A stretch of DNA of 64,000 bases from Streptococcus mitis (GTDB taxonomy: Bacteria; Bacillota; Bacilli; Lactobacillales; Streptococcaceae), in the NCBI RefSeq assembly GCF_901542415.1, contig NZ_CABEHV010000004.1, positions 1,178,001-1,242,000 of the forward strand, given 5' to 3'. The notes under the pieces were generated by a model. The model was not told the DNA's origin. It saw only the letters and a list, made by a program, of their open reading frames with translations, and did no database searches. This document shows positions 38,144 to 46,818 of the stretch, one piece after another. Position 1 is the first letter of the stretch. Every line of letters starts with the position of its first letter. Position numbers and translations under genes: made by a program.

Positions 38144-38760
38144 TTAATTTACATAGATAGCCAGTGTTTGATAGGGTTTGAGTAGAATTTTTTCAGACAC
38201 TTCTGCATCTTCATAGTTTGAAAGCAAAATCTGTCCATTTTGGTAGGCTAGAGGTAAGTCGATTTCCACTTCTGTGCCATAAAAATTATTGAGCACTAGT
38301 AACTTTTGATCCTCATACTGGCGTTCAAAAGCATAGACTTGTTTGCTATCTTCAAAGACTGGTTTGTAACTTCCTTCTGATATGATAGGCATTTCTTTAC
38401 GAAGTCGAATCAAGTCTTGGTAGAAGGTGAAAATCGGGCCTTGGATTTCATTTTCTACATTGATGTGAGGGTAGGATTTTCCTGCCTTGAGCCAAGGTGT
38501 GCCTACTGTAAATCCTGCATTTTCCGAAGAATCCCACTGCATGGGAATTCGTGAATTATCACGCGACTTAGCCTGAATAATCAGGAAGGCTTCTTCCTGA
38601 CTCTTCCCTTCCTCTAAGAGCATCTGATAAGCATTGATCGATTCGACATCCACATAATCAGCCATCGAATCATAGTCTGGGTCAATCATCCCGATTTCCT
38701 CCCCCATATAAATATAAGGTGTTCCACGAGAATTTCTATTTGTAGATTTTGCAAAGCGTA
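38144..38760 (-). pseudogene. treC: C-terminal remnant of trehalose-6-phosphate hydrolase (treC)
   Basis: From RGTPYIYMGEEIGM the frame matches the C-terminal third of GH13 oligo-1,6-glucosidase/trehalose-6-P hydrolases (DNSRIPMQWDSSENAGFT, FYQDLIRLRKEMP, LLVLNNFYG, ending YQTLAIYVN). Full enzymes have about 540 residues; here about 190 to 200 remain and the catalytic Asp/Glu region is missing. The ATG at 38707 has no ribosome-binding site and lies inside the old gene. The upstream side abuts the terminator of the ABC operon, marking a deletion junction. Confidence 0.85.
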
Positions 38761-38763
38761 AGA

Positions 38764-38797
38764 AATAAAAGACTGAGACACTGGATCTCAGCCTTTT
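38764..38797 (-). terminator. Terminator of the ABC uptake operon
   Basis: Minus strand AAAAAGGCTGAGATCCAGTG-TCTCAGTCTTTT: stem GCTGAGA/TCTCAGT with T tail, directly after the ATPase gene. Confidence 0.8.
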
Positions 38798-38800
38798 TCT

Positions 38801-39604
38801 TTATCCTAAAACCAATTCATCACTAACTAGACTTTGGCCACTATTTTTCTGGAAGAGATGCATGAGATCTTCAACTGTCAGATGCTTTTTTTCCTCTCCC
38901 TTGACATCCACCACTATCTTACCCTGATAGAGCATGACGAGGCGATTGCCGTACTCAATCGCATGATTCATATCGTGGGTAATCATCAAAGTCGTCAATT
39001 GATGGTGTTCCACAATCTTTTGCGTCAAGTCCATCACCATTTGACTCGTTTTCGGATCAAGTGCCGCAGTATGTTCATCCAAAAGCAAAAGTTTAGGTTT
39101 CACCAGAGCTGCCATGACTAGGGTCAAGGCCTGTCTTTGTCCTCCTGAGAGATATTGAGTATCTACTTTTAAGCGGTTTTCAAGGCCAATATTCAGCTCT
39201 TTCAAGGCTTCTTGGAACTGGATTCTATCCTTCTCCTTCACGCCCCAACCAAGCCCTCTCTTCTGCCCGCGTCTCAAGGCAATAGCCATATTCTCCTCAA
39301 TCGTCAAACGAGAAGCTGTTCCCATCTTAGGATCTTGAAAAACACGGGCAATATCCTTGGCTCTCTTTCTTACACTCAGATTTTTAATAGATTTGCCTGC
39401 CAGTAGAAGGTCCCCTTGATCCACCGATAGATTACCAGCCAAGATATTCATCAAAGTGGATTTCCCTGCTCCATTTCCACCAATTACAGAGATAAAATCT
39501 CCCTCTTCAACCTCTAAATCTAATCCTTTGAGGACATGGTTCTCATTGACCGTCCCTGCTTCAAATGTTTTGTGAATATTTTCAAGTGTTAACAAACTTG
39601 CCAT
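38801..39604 (-). CDS. ABC transporter ATP-binding protein (TrpZ-like)
   Basis: A 267-residue ATPase with Walker A GGNGAGKST (42-50), signature LSGGQRQAL (about 153-161), Walker B LLLDEHTAALD and switch THDMN. It is the third gene of a substrate-binding/permease/ATPase operon of the ABC_sub_bind (PF04392) type. Relatives are annotated for tryptophan or other aromatic amino acid uptake. It follows the permease by 12 nt. Confidence 0.9.
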   Translation of the reverse strand: MASLLTLENIHKTFEAGTVNENHVLKGLDLEVEEGDFISVIGGNGAGKSTLMNILAGNLSVDQGDLLLAGKSIKNLSVRKRAKDIARVFQDPKMGTASRLTIEENMAIALRRGQKRGLGWGVKEKDRIQFQEALKELNIGLENRLKVDTQYLSGGQRQALTLVMAALVKPKLLLLDEHTAALDPKTSQMVMDLTQKIVEHHQLTTLMITHDMNHAIEYGNRLVMLYQGKIVVDVKGEEKKHLTVEDLMHLFQKNSGQSLVSDELVLG

Positions 39605-39616
39605 AACTTTCTCCTC

Positions 39617-40510
39617 CTATTCATTTCTCAATTTCAGACCACGAATCTTTAATCTCTTTTGCAATTCTGGTGCAAATAAAACTAAGGCGAGCAAAATTGC
39701 ATTAAAGAGACGTACCAAGTTTTGATCTAGATTTGGAATTTCATAGATATTTAAAATAATCAAACGGTAAACAATTGCACCAATTCCGATAGATAACAGG
39801 CGACCTCCAATGGTCAAGTCGTGAATCAAGACTTCCGCAATAATCACTGCACTCAAACCAACAACAATAGTTCCTGTCCCAGAAGTTACATCCGAAAATC
39901 CATCATTTTGGGCAAACAAGGAACCACATAGGGCAATCAAACCGTTTGAAATCATGTAACCAACAATCTTCATGGTGTCTACATTGACCCCATTGGCCTC
40001 ACTCATCGGAATATTGTCCCCAGTCGAACGCAAGACCAAGCCAATCTCTGTTTTCATCAAAAGAGTCAAGACCAAACAAACAAGTAAGAGACAGGCCAAA
40101 CTGAATGAGAAAACAGCTTCTTCATTTGTCAGTCCCAAGCTAGCCAACTGTTTAAAGACGGTTGAAGAATCTCCCAAGGAAAGATTAGGCACGCTTCCCA
40201 TGATTTTAATATTGATCGAATAAAGTCCTGTCAAGGTCACAATCCCTGTCAAGAGAGCTGGGATTTTCATCTTGGTGTGGAGCATTCCTGATACAAGACC
40301 TGCTACCATACCTGCCAGCAAAGCAAGTAAGGTCGCAATCCAAGGATTTGTCCCTGCCTGTATCTGAGATACGACGACAGCCGCCCCCAGAGGAAAGGCT
40401 CCCTCAGCAGTCATATCCGCAATATCCAAAATACGGAAAGTCAAGTAGACCCCAATCGCCATAATCGACCATAGCAAACCTTCTGATAAACTAGATAATA
40501 CAAAATTCAT
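39617..40510 (-). CDS. ABC transporter permease (branched-chain/TrpY type)
   Basis: A 297-residue BPD_transp_2-family permease with about eight to nine helices; the N-terminus VYLTFRILDIADMTAEGAFPLGA is typical (key residues DMTAEG). It pairs with the ATPase downstream and the binding protein upstream; spacing is 11-12 nt on each side. Confidence 0.9.
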   Translation of the reverse strand: MNFVLSSLSEGLLWSIMAIGVYLTFRILDIADMTAEGAFPLGAAVVVSQIQAGTNPWIATLLALLAGMVAGLVSGMLHTKMKIPALLTGIVTLTGLYSINIKIMGSVPNLSLGDSSTVFKQLASLGLTNEEAVFSFSLACLLLVCLVLTLLMKTEIGLVLRSTGDNIPMSEANGVNVDTMKIVGYMISNGLIALCGSLFAQNDGFSDVTSGTGTIVVGLSAVIIAEVLIHDLTIGGRLLSIGIGAIVYRLIILNIYEIPNLDQNLVRLFNAILLALVLFAPELQKRLKIRGLKLRNE

Positions 40511-40521
40511 CTTAAACCTCC

Positions 40522-41499
40522 TTATTCCTTGCCTTCTAACTTACTAATATCAATTCCCAATACTTCTGCCATTTCTTGATTGGTATGCAATTCCAGTTTT
40601 TCAGGCAACTCAACTGCTATATTTTCTGGCTTCTCACCTTTTAAAACACGAATCAGCATGCGAGCTGTCTGTCTTCCCAATTCTTCGTAATTGGTTCCGT
40701 AGTTATACAAACCACCCACAGCAATCATTTCTGTTGAACCACCGAATACTGGAACCTTGTGTTTAATAGAAACCTGCTTGACTGTTTCCATGGTTGATGA
40801 AATGATATTATCCGTTGGGACAAAAACCATATCCACCTCTGCCATCAAGCTTTCTGCTGCCGCCTTGACGTTGTTACTGTCCAAGATTGTTTTTTCAACA
40901 ACGGTAAAGCCTTTTTCTTCCAAAAGGCGCTTAGCTTCATCCTTTTGGACAACTGAGTTTGGCTCGCTCTGAGTATAGAGAATTCCAATCGTTTTAGCTT
41001 TTGGCAACACTTTCTTTATCAAATTGATTTGGGTTGAAATGGCATCTGATGACTGATCGCTTGTCCCAGTTACATTGCCCCCAGGATGCTCTCTTGACTC
41101 AACCAACTTGGCACTGACAGGATCTGTTACCGCTGAAAAGATAACAGGCGTCGTTTGTGTTGTATTGGCCAAACTCTGAGCAGAAGGCGTTGCGATAGCT
41201 AGAACGACATCACTAGATTCTGCTAGTTGCTGGGAAATCGTTTTAAGATTTCGTTGTTCTCCTTGTGCATTTTGCAAATCAATCTCAATATTTTTCCCCT
41301 CAACATAGCCTTGTTTGGCCAGCTCATCCACAAAGCCTTCTCTGGTAGCGTCTAGAGACTGGTGGGTAATAAATTGTGAAATACCGATACGAAATACATC
41401 TTTTTTCTTATCTGCCTTCAACTGATGCAAACTGATCAGAGAGGTCAAGAGAATCGCCACTACCAAGAGGGGTGCTAGTAATTTTCGAACAACTTTCAT
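40522..41499 (-). CDS. ABC transporter substrate-binding protein (TrpX-like)
   Basis: A 325-residue PF04392 protein. The N-terminal hydrophobic signal (about 5-24) has no lipobox Cys, so it may stay as a membrane anchor. Core motifs: FRIGISQFITHQSLD, VVLAIATPSAQSLANTT, PVIFSAVTDPVSAKLV and GVPVFGGS-like segments. It is the first gene of the operon, behind an approximately 290-nt structured leader. Ligand inferred as an aromatic amino acid, partly from the leader peptide. Confidence 0.88.
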   Translation of the reverse strand: MKVVRKLLAPLLVVAILLTSLISLHQLKADKKKDVFRIGISQFITHQSLDATREGFVDELAKQGYVEGKNIEIDLQNAQGEQRNLKTISQQLAESSDVVLAIATPSAQSLANTTQTTPVIFSAVTDPVSAKLVESREHPGGNVTGTSDQSSDAISTQINLIKKVLPKAKTIGILYTQSEPNSVVQKDEAKRLLEEKGFTVVEKTILDSNNVKAAAESLMAEVDMVFVPTDNIISSTMETVKQVSIKHKVPVFGGSTEMIAVGGLYNYGTNYEELGRQTARMLIRVLKGEKPENIAVELPEKLELHTNQEMAEVLGIDISKLEGKE

Positions 41500-41527
41500 A
41501 ATGAAACTCCTTCTCAGAAAAGATAAA

Positions 41528-41558
41528 ACAAAAAACCGCCTAGATACTATCTAAACGG
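41528..41558 (-). terminator. Leader terminator of the ABC operon (attenuator)
   Basis: Minus strand CCGTTTAGA-TAGTA-TCTAGGCGG forms a 9-bp stem (two G-U pairs), followed by TTTTTTG, 30-60 nt before the first structural gene. Its 5' arm can alternatively pair with 41596-41607. Confidence 0.8.
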
Positions 41559-41595
41559 ATGCTTGAAATAATCTAACAAGTTACAACTTAGCTAG

Positions 41596-41710
41596 TCCAT
41601 TTAGATATTCATCTATATGGACCACAATCAAAAATCTTAGCCACATAGATACAAACAAATTGCTTGAACTGTTTGCATCCATGGTGACATGTCTACAAAC
41701 ACTATCTAAA
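41596..41710 (-). promoter_or_regulatory. Alternative-pairing segments of the leader
   Basis: Segment C, TATCTAAATGGA (41596-41607, minus), is complementary over 12 positions to TCCGTTTAGATA (41548-41559), the terminator's 5' arm. Segment A, TTTAGATA within 41703-41710, can pair with the same TATCTAAA of C. C can also fold back on CCATATAGAT (41611-41620). TTAGCTAC (41711-41718) can pair with GTGGCTAA (41637-41644). The pairings are mutually exclusive. Confidence 0.6.
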
Positions 41711-41761
41711 GTAGCTAAAGTAAAAGTTTTGATTCATCGTTACAGCTTGTCTCTTATTCAT
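41702..41761 (-). CDS. Putative aromatic-rich leader peptide
   Basis: A 19-codon ORF, MNKRQAVTMNQNFYFSYFR, beginning about 26 nt after the predicted transcription start. It ends with Phe-Tyr-Phe-Ser-Tyr-Phe codons that coincide with leader segment A. The ribosome-binding site is weak (AAAAAGAA). Such a run of regulatory codons is typical of attenuation leader peptides. Existence of the peptide is inference. Confidence 0.5.
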   Translation of the reverse strand: MNKRQAVTMNQNFYFSYFR

Positions 41762-41793
41762 TTCTTTTTCTGCTTTCTTTTTTGATGTTTCCT

Positions 41794-41822
41794 ATCTTAC
41801 CACCTTTTTCATCACCTGTCAA
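41794..41822 (-). promoter_or_regulatory. Promoter of the ABC uptake operon
   Basis: Minus strand TTGACA (41817-41822), 17-nt spacer, TAAGAT (41794-41799). Confidence 0.8.
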
Positions 41823-41881
41823 GAATATTTCAGAATTTTTTAAAATTTTTCGAAAATTCTTTCATAATTCTTTCAATTCTT

Positions 41882-42010
41882 TTAGGATAATTTCAAAGAT
41901 TTGCCCATTAGACAAAATAGAACGATTTGAAGACTTTTATGGTATTCAGTTGTACTAGAGTTTTTTAAAAGTGTTTTGATGGCTTGTATTTCTTCTTTGG
42001 TTGATTTCAT
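41882..42010 (-). pseudogene. Possible IS630-type transposase N-terminal fragment
   Basis: A 42-codon ORF starting MKSTKEEIQAIKTLLKNSST and including YHKSLQIVLFCLMGKS. This pattern resembles the N-terminal helix-turn-helix of IS630-family transposases, cut short by a stop. No inverted repeats or further transposase sequence are nearby. The remaining gap 42011-42212 shows nothing recognisable. Confidence 0.4.
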
Positions 42011-42212
42011 ATCACTATTATATAATGCATTTTGATTTTAGTGTAGTATTAAACTGACTCTTGGCAGTCGGACAAAAAATCGACAGTTATTTTATACTGT
42101 TTAAAACCAATAGTCAATACGATAATCTCTTTACTTTTCGGTTATCAACTCTGTAGATTGCTAACATATCCAAAATAAGCTAAGTATCCCGAGGATAGGC
42201 AGCAGAAATGAA

Positions 42213-43838
42213 TTATTTATACTCTGGATACCACTTCAAATCACGAACTGCTTTGGCCATATCTGTTTCCTTAGCGCGTGCAAGACCTTGCTCTTGTGCT
42301 TTTTTAGCGACTGCTTCTGCTACTTTAATAGAAACATCTGCTACATACTTGAATGGTGGCAAGACAGGAGCTCCTGGTTGGCCTGGATTGACAATACCAC
42401 TCAATGAATGCGCCGCTGCTCCAATCATTTCATCAGTCAAAAGACTTGCTTCAGAAGCCAGCATACCTAGACCAAGACCTGGGTAAATCAGGGCATTATT
42501 TGCTTGACCAATCACATAGTCTACACCTTTATAAGAAACCGTATCAGCAGGAATTCCTGTTGCGACAAAAGCTTTGCCATCTGACCATTCAATCAAATCT
42601 TTGGCACTAGCTTCTGCCAATTTAGTTGGATTTGACAAAGGGAAGATCATTGGACGTTCTATGTTTTCACACATAGCTTCTACTATTTCTTTAGTGAAGG
42701 TATTAGGCTGAGTTGAAGTTCCTACAAGAATGGTTGGCTTCACAGTCTTCACTACTTCAAGCAGGTCAGTCAACTTATCTGCGTTACTAAAGTCAGCACG
42801 TTTCTTAGCAAATGGTTTTTGCTCTGGTGTCAAGTCATCCATGTCATCAAAGAGAAGACCTTGTTTATCAACCATAAAGAAACGTTTATAGGCTTCTTCT
42901 TCAGAAAGACCTTCACTTACCATTTCACGAAGAACACGAGAGGCAATTCCTGCACCCGCAGTACCACCACCATAGCAGAGATAAACTTGATCTGTTAATT
43001 TTTCACCACTAATATCCAGCGAACCAAAGATACCACCCAAGGTAACGATTCCTGTACCTTGAATATCATCATTAAAGGTCGGAATTTGTTTCCGGTATTT
43101 TTCAAGAATATTGGCAGCATTCAAGCGGCCGAAGTCTTCCCAGTGAAGGTAGAGTTTAGGAAAGAGACGTTCTGCTGTTTGAACAAATTGGTCAATGAAG
43201 TCGTAGTAACGATCTCCGCGGACCCGTTCGTGACGATTTCCTAAGTAATTAGGATTGTTACGAAGTTCTTCACGGTTAGTCCCTGCATCAATGACTAAAG
43301 GAAGGACCATCGAAGGATCGATTCCAGCAGCACCTGTATAGACCATCAATTTCCCAACAGAAATATCGACACCATTTGTTCCCCAGTCGCCAATTCCAAG
43401 GATTCCTTCTGCATCTGTTACAACAATGAGACGAATCTCGCGACCCCCGGCAGCGTTTTTCAAAGTAGCTTCAATATTTTCAGGATGATTAATATCAAGA
43501 TATCCCGCATATTGGGGATCTACAAAAAGATCACTATAGCCCTCAATCGTATCTGCAATGGTTGGATCATATACAATTGGATTGAATTCTTCCAAATGTT
43601 GAGAAAAGAGGTAATAGAAAAGAGTCCTGTTGGTATTAAAAATTTTCATTAGGAAAAGACGTTTTTCCAAGTTATTGGCTTTTGTTTGCATTTGTGTATA
43701 AGTTTGCGCTGCTTGTTCTTCAATCGTTTGAACATACGGTGGCAGTAAACCAATAAGGCCTAGTTCCTTTCGCTCCTCTAAGGTAAAAGCAGTACCTTTA
43801 TTGAGGAAAGGATTGTTTAAAATATCATGTGCAGTCAT
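42213..43838 (-). CDS. mleS: Malolactic enzyme
   Basis: A 541-residue malic-enzyme-family protein converting L-malate to L-lactate and CO2, an acid-stress defence in lactic bacteria. Seen: [42 protein letters not shown] (partly shown), [16 protein letters not shown] and the second nucleotide motif [12 protein letters not shown]. Malolactic and malic enzymes are homologous, but length and the LysR neighbour favour malolactic. GGAGC precedes the ATG. No malate permease gene is adjacent. Confidence 0.9.
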   Translation of the reverse strand: MTAHDILNNPFLNKGTAFTLEERKELGLIGLLPPYVQTIEEQAAQTYTQMQTKANNLEKRLFLMKIFNTNRTLFYYLFSQHLEEFNPIVYDPTIADTIEGYSDLFVDPQYAGYLDINHPENIEATLKNAAGGREIRLIVVTDAEGILGIGDWGTNGVDISVGKLMVYTGAAGIDPSMVLPLVIDAGTNREELRNNPNYLGNRHERVRGDRYYDFIDQFVQTAERLFPKLYLHWEDFGRLNAANILEKYRKQIPTFNDDIQGTGIVTLGGIFGSLDISGEKLTDQVYLCYGGGTAGAGIASRVLREMVSEGLSEEEAYKRFFMVDKQGLLFDDMDDLTPEQKPFAKKRADFSNADKLTDLLEVVKTVKPTILVGTSTQPNTFTKEIVEAMCENIERPMIFPLSNPTKLAEASAKDLIEWSDGKAFVATGIPADTVSYKGVDYVIGQANNALIYPGLGLGMLASEASLLTDEMIGAAAHSLSGIVNPGQPGAPVLPPFKYVADVSIKVAEAVAKKAQEQGLARAKETDMAKAVRDLKWYPEYK

Positions 43839-44081
43839 AGTGCAAGCTCCTTTTTACTTATATTATACCACATGAAACGAATTGTTCGTAAAACGTTGTT
43901 GTTTAAATAATACAATTGTATACGCATATGTTATAAATTTCTGAACTCATCAAACTCTCGATGATCTCTCTTTACTAAAAGTTTCGAGTAAAATAAACCA
44001 ATCATACAAATTGACAATCCTAATTAAAATAAATATCATCTAGGTATGTTATGTAATACTTTGTATTTTTTAAGGTGTTTT

Positions 44082-44117
44082 TTGTCATATAAAACTTGTA
44101 TTCTATTTATATGACAA
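44082..44117. promoter_or_regulatory. Perfect 12-12-12 palindrome over the XRE gene start
   Basis: TTGTCATATAAA (44082-44093), 12-nt spacer, TTTATATGACAA (44106-44117): both arms perfectly complementary. The right arm contains the ATG (44111) of the XRE regulator. The size fits an operator for a dimeric or tetrameric HTH repressor, so autoregulation is likely. Gap 43839-44081 otherwise holds the mleS promoter region. Confidence 0.8.
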
Positions 44118-44461
44118 CTAAAAACTATTTACAACAATATATTTCCCAAAAAGTGAAATATTTTCGAACACAGAATAAAATGAGCCAGGAAGAACTTTCG
44201 GAACAAGCTGGACTCGGGCTTAAGTATATCAATCAACTTGAAAACCAAAATGTGAATCTGACCATTCACAGTCTTGAAAAAGTGATTGACGCCCTAGAAA
44301 TAACCCCAGAGGAATTTTTCAATTTTGATAGCCTTGAATCAACCTCTGATAAGAGTGACAATCTTTCACTCAAAAGAATCAACATGAAGATTAAACAGCT
44401 CCCTATTGATAAACGAGAAAAAATGTTGGTCATTTTTGAGAGTATCTTAGATAATCTTTGA
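44111..44461 (+). CDS. XRE-family transcriptional regulator
   Basis: A 116-residue regulator: HTH_3 domain at about 10-65 (KMSQEELSEQAGLGLKYINQLEN) and a short C-terminal helical region with a dimerisation-like end (LPIDKREKMLVIFESILDNL). It is divergent from mleS and upstream of the LysR gene. ATG 44111 is chosen; a TTG five codons upstream is also possible. There is no ribosome-binding site, so the message may be leaderless. Its own start lies in a palindrome. Confidence 0.85.
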   Translation: MTTKNYLQQYISQKVKYFRTQNKMSQEELSEQAGLGLKYINQLENQNVNLTIHSLEKVIDALEITPEEFFNFDSLESTSDKSDNLSLKRINMKIKQLPIDKREKMLVIFESILDNL

Positions 44462-44588
44462 GATCCCTGACTCACTTACATTTTAACTGGTGAATACTCG
44501 TATAGTCAAATTGTAGGATACGGATAAAAATTATTTATCTGCTGTTTTCCACTTATTTTCCTTCTCCAACTAATGAAAGTGAACCCAT

Positions 44589-45467
44589 ATGAATTTAAAA
44601 GATCTACAATATTTTTATGACCTCTGCCAGCTTCAATCCTATACGGAAGTAGCAAAACAACATAAAGTCAGCCAACCATCTATTTCTTATGCTATCAAGC
44701 GCTTAGAGGAATCCTTTAACTGCAAATTGATTCACCATGACCCCTCGCATCGTTCCTTCAAGCTAACTCCTCAAGGACAAATCCTTCTAAAGCATACAGA
44801 ACTGATTTTACCTGAGGTCATTTCTACTCGCAAAGAAATTAATCGCTCCTTGGCACAATACTCTACTGTAGGATTCCCTCATATTATCATTCAGTATCTC
44901 TTTGCTGCCTTAAACGAAAAAGATAAATTCGATTTTTTAAAAAAGATACGCCCTATCCGCGGTGGCTCCGTAGAGTTATTAAACCTTCTCCTTAAGGGAG
45001 ACCTTAATGCAAGCCTACTCGGTTTAATTGAACCTCTCAATTATCCTTCAATAGAGACACACGAGCTATTTCATAAAGAACTGTATGTCGTTTTATCTAA
45101 GAACCATCCTTTTGCCACTGCTCCTTCCCTCGCTTTTGAAGAATTAGCAGATCAATCCTTTATACTCTTAGACGAACACTTTGTTCACCTGAAAGCTTTT
45201 GAAACGCTTAATCAAAAGTATCAAAACAAGGCAGAAATATTCTTTAAGACTGATGACATTGCCATCCTTAAAGAACTTTTAAAGAAAGGGATTGGCCTTA
45301 GTTTACTAGCTGATATCGCACTTTCTGAGGAAGATGATGATTTAATAAAAATTCCGCTTATACCGAAGGATAAGATAACTTTTACAGTTTATTACGCCTA
45401 CCTTAAATCAGCTACACCGTCATCAGAAGTAGAAGCCTTATTTAATCTCCTTAAATCATATGAATAG
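44589..45467 (+). CDS. mleR: LysR-family regulator (MleR-like)
   Basis: A 292-residue LTTR: N-terminal winged HTH (SYTEVAKQHKVSQPSISYAIKRLEE, about 17-41) and a C-terminal effector domain with two alpha/beta lobes (about 90-290). Next to mleS, LysR regulators usually activate malolactic genes in response to malate, so MleR is the likely identity, by context. GAAAG lies upstream of the ATG with weak spacing. Confidence 0.78.
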   Translation: MNLKDLQYFYDLCQLQSYTEVAKQHKVSQPSISYAIKRLEESFNCKLIHHDPSHRSFKLTPQGQILLKHTELILPEVISTRKEINRSLAQYSTVGFPHIIIQYLFAALNEKDKFDFLKKIRPIRGGSVELLNLLLKGDLNASLLGLIEPLNYPSIETHELFHKELYVVLSKNHPFATAPSLAFEELADQSFILLDEHFVHLKAFETLNQKYQNKAEIFFKTDDIAILKELLKKGIGLSLLADIALSEEDDDLIKIPLIPKDKITFTVYYAYLKSATPSSEVEALFNLLKSYE

Positions 45468-45469
45468 AA

Positions 45470-45511
45470 AAAACTCTAACTATCAATGAACTGATAGCTA
45501 GAGTTTTTTAC
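45470..45511 (+). terminator. Terminator of the LysR gene
   Basis: AAACTCTAACTATCA / TGATAGCTAGAGTTTTTT: long near-perfect stem with T6 tail, directly after the stop. Confidence 0.88.
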
Positions 45512-45523
45512 ATTGTAGATATT

Positions 45524-45636
45524 AGACTCAATGAAAATCAAAAAGCAAACTAGGAAGCTAACCTCAGGTTGCTCAAAACACTGTTTTGAGGTGGCAGATA
45601 GAGCTGACGTGGTTTGAAGAGATTTTCGAAGAGTAT
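45524..45636 (-). repeat. BOX element (A-C form)
   Basis: Reads boxC then boxA on the plus strand (GACTCAATGAAAATC ... GCTGACGTGG ... GATTTTCGAAGAGTATT), without the boxB core. Lies between the LysR gene and the ami operon. The remaining 45637-45834 shows no gene. Confidence 0.9.
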
Positions 45637-45834
45637 TAGAATACAGTAGATTGAAGCTAGAGTAATACGCCGCGACTTCTAAACCTTTTCTAGAAATTAA
45701 TTTGACTTTCCGAATCGAGTTGTTCAGATTTTATTTCATCTCACTATAATTCAATGGTTTTCTAAGAATTCTATTTCTTTCGAAAATTCTTTCAGAACGC
45801 TTTCAAAAGTTTTTCAAATCAGTCCAACAAAAAA

Positions 45835-45877
45835 GGTTTATAATTTCCATAAAAGTTGACATGGAAATTATAAAACC
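45835..45877 (-). terminator. ami operon terminator
   Basis: Minus strand GGTTTTATAATTTCCAT / ATGGAAATTATAAACC, 16-17 bp stem with a short loop, then TTTTTTG. It follows amiF closely. Confidence 0.9.
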
Positions 45878-45881
45878 ATTA

Positions 45882-46808
45882 TTAGTTTAGTCCTTTTTGA
45901 TAACGTGCCAATTCGGCTTGGTTAGCCCAAACATAGTGACCTGGACGGATTTCTACCATAGATGGCTTATCAGTCTCATAGTCGTGTTGACTTGGGTCGT
46001 AAACCTTCAAGACCTTCTTGCGTTCCAAGATTGGGTCTGGGATTGGTACCGCTGAAAGCAAGGCTTGAGTATATGGATGAATTGGATTGTTAAACAATTC
46101 TTCTGTTTCTGCAACCTCTACAATAACACCCTTGTAAATAACCGCGATACGATCTGAAATAAAACGAACGACAGACAAGTCATGGGCGATAAAGAGATAG
46201 GTCAAGCCAAGTTCTTTTTGGAATTTTTTGAGCAAGTTCAAGACTTGTGCACGAACAGAAACGTCCAAGGCTGAAATGGGCTCATCCGCAATAACAAAGT
46301 CTGGTTGCATGACCAAGGCACGGGCAATACCGATACGTTGACGTTGACCACCTGAAAACTCATGAGGGTAACGAGTCAAGTGCTCAGCAAGAAGACCTAC
46401 TTCACGGATAATATTTTGAACTTTCTCTTTACGTTCTTCTTCATCCTTAAATAAACGGTGATTGTAAAGACCTTCAGAAATAATATAATCAACAGTGGCA
46501 CGTTCATTCAAACTTGCCGCAGGGTCTTGGAAAATCATCTGGATACGACGAATCAATTCTGCAGCTTGTTCACGCGATTTCTTACCATTAATCTTTTGAC
46601 CATCAAAAATGATATCTCCATTACTTGTGTCATTTAGACCAATGATGGCACGACCAATAGTTGTTTTCCCACTACCTGACTCACCTACAAGCGAGAAAGT
46701 TTCCCCCTTGTTGATAAAGAAGTTAGCATTTTTAACCGCGACAAACTTCTTACTTCCTTCACCGAAGGAAATTTCTAAATCTTTGATTTCTACTAATTTT
46801 TCAGACAT
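45882..46808 (-). CDS. amiF: Oligopeptide ABC transporter ATPase AmiF
   Basis: A 308-residue OppF-type ATPase: Walker [10 protein letters not shown] (43-51), signature FSGGQRQRI, Walker B FVIADEP and a C-terminal Opp extension ([13 protein letters not shown]). It works with AmiE to power peptide import, which also carries peptide signals into the cell. Start [11 protein letters not shown] at 46808 is preceded by AGGAAGG; an upstream in-frame Met lies inside amiE. It is 10 nt after amiE. Confidence 0.96.
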   Translation of the reverse strand: MSEKLVEIKDLEISFGEGSKKFVAVKNANFFINKGETFSLVGESGSGKTTIGRAIIGLNDTSNGDIIFDGQKINGKKSREQAAELIRRIQMIFQDPAASLNERATVDYIISEGLYNHRLFKDEEERKEKVQNIIREVGLLAEHLTRYPHEFSGGQRQRIGIARALVMQPDFVIADEPISALDVSVRAQVLNLLKKFQKELGLTYLFIAHDLSVVRFISDRIAVIYKGVIVEVAETEELFNNPIHPYTQALLSAVPIPDPILERKKVLKVYDPSQHDYETDKPSMVEIRPGHYVWANQAELARYQKGLN

Positions 46809-46818
46809 TTCCTTCCTC

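Noticed and set aside
38144..38707. Stand-alone 187-residue glycosidase-like protein
   Set aside because: The ATG has no ribosome-binding site, homology continues upstream of it, and the catalytic residues are missing; it is a remnant.
41582..41683. A second small ORF (about 33 codons, MDANSSSNLF...) in the same leader
   Set aside because: No ribosome-binding site, only one Trp codon, and its sequence is explained by the paired RNA segments.
41500..41800. T-box riboswitch for the ABC operon
   Set aside because: The leader lacks the conserved AGGGTGGNACCGCG box and a recognisable stem I; alternative hairpins with a leader peptide fit better.
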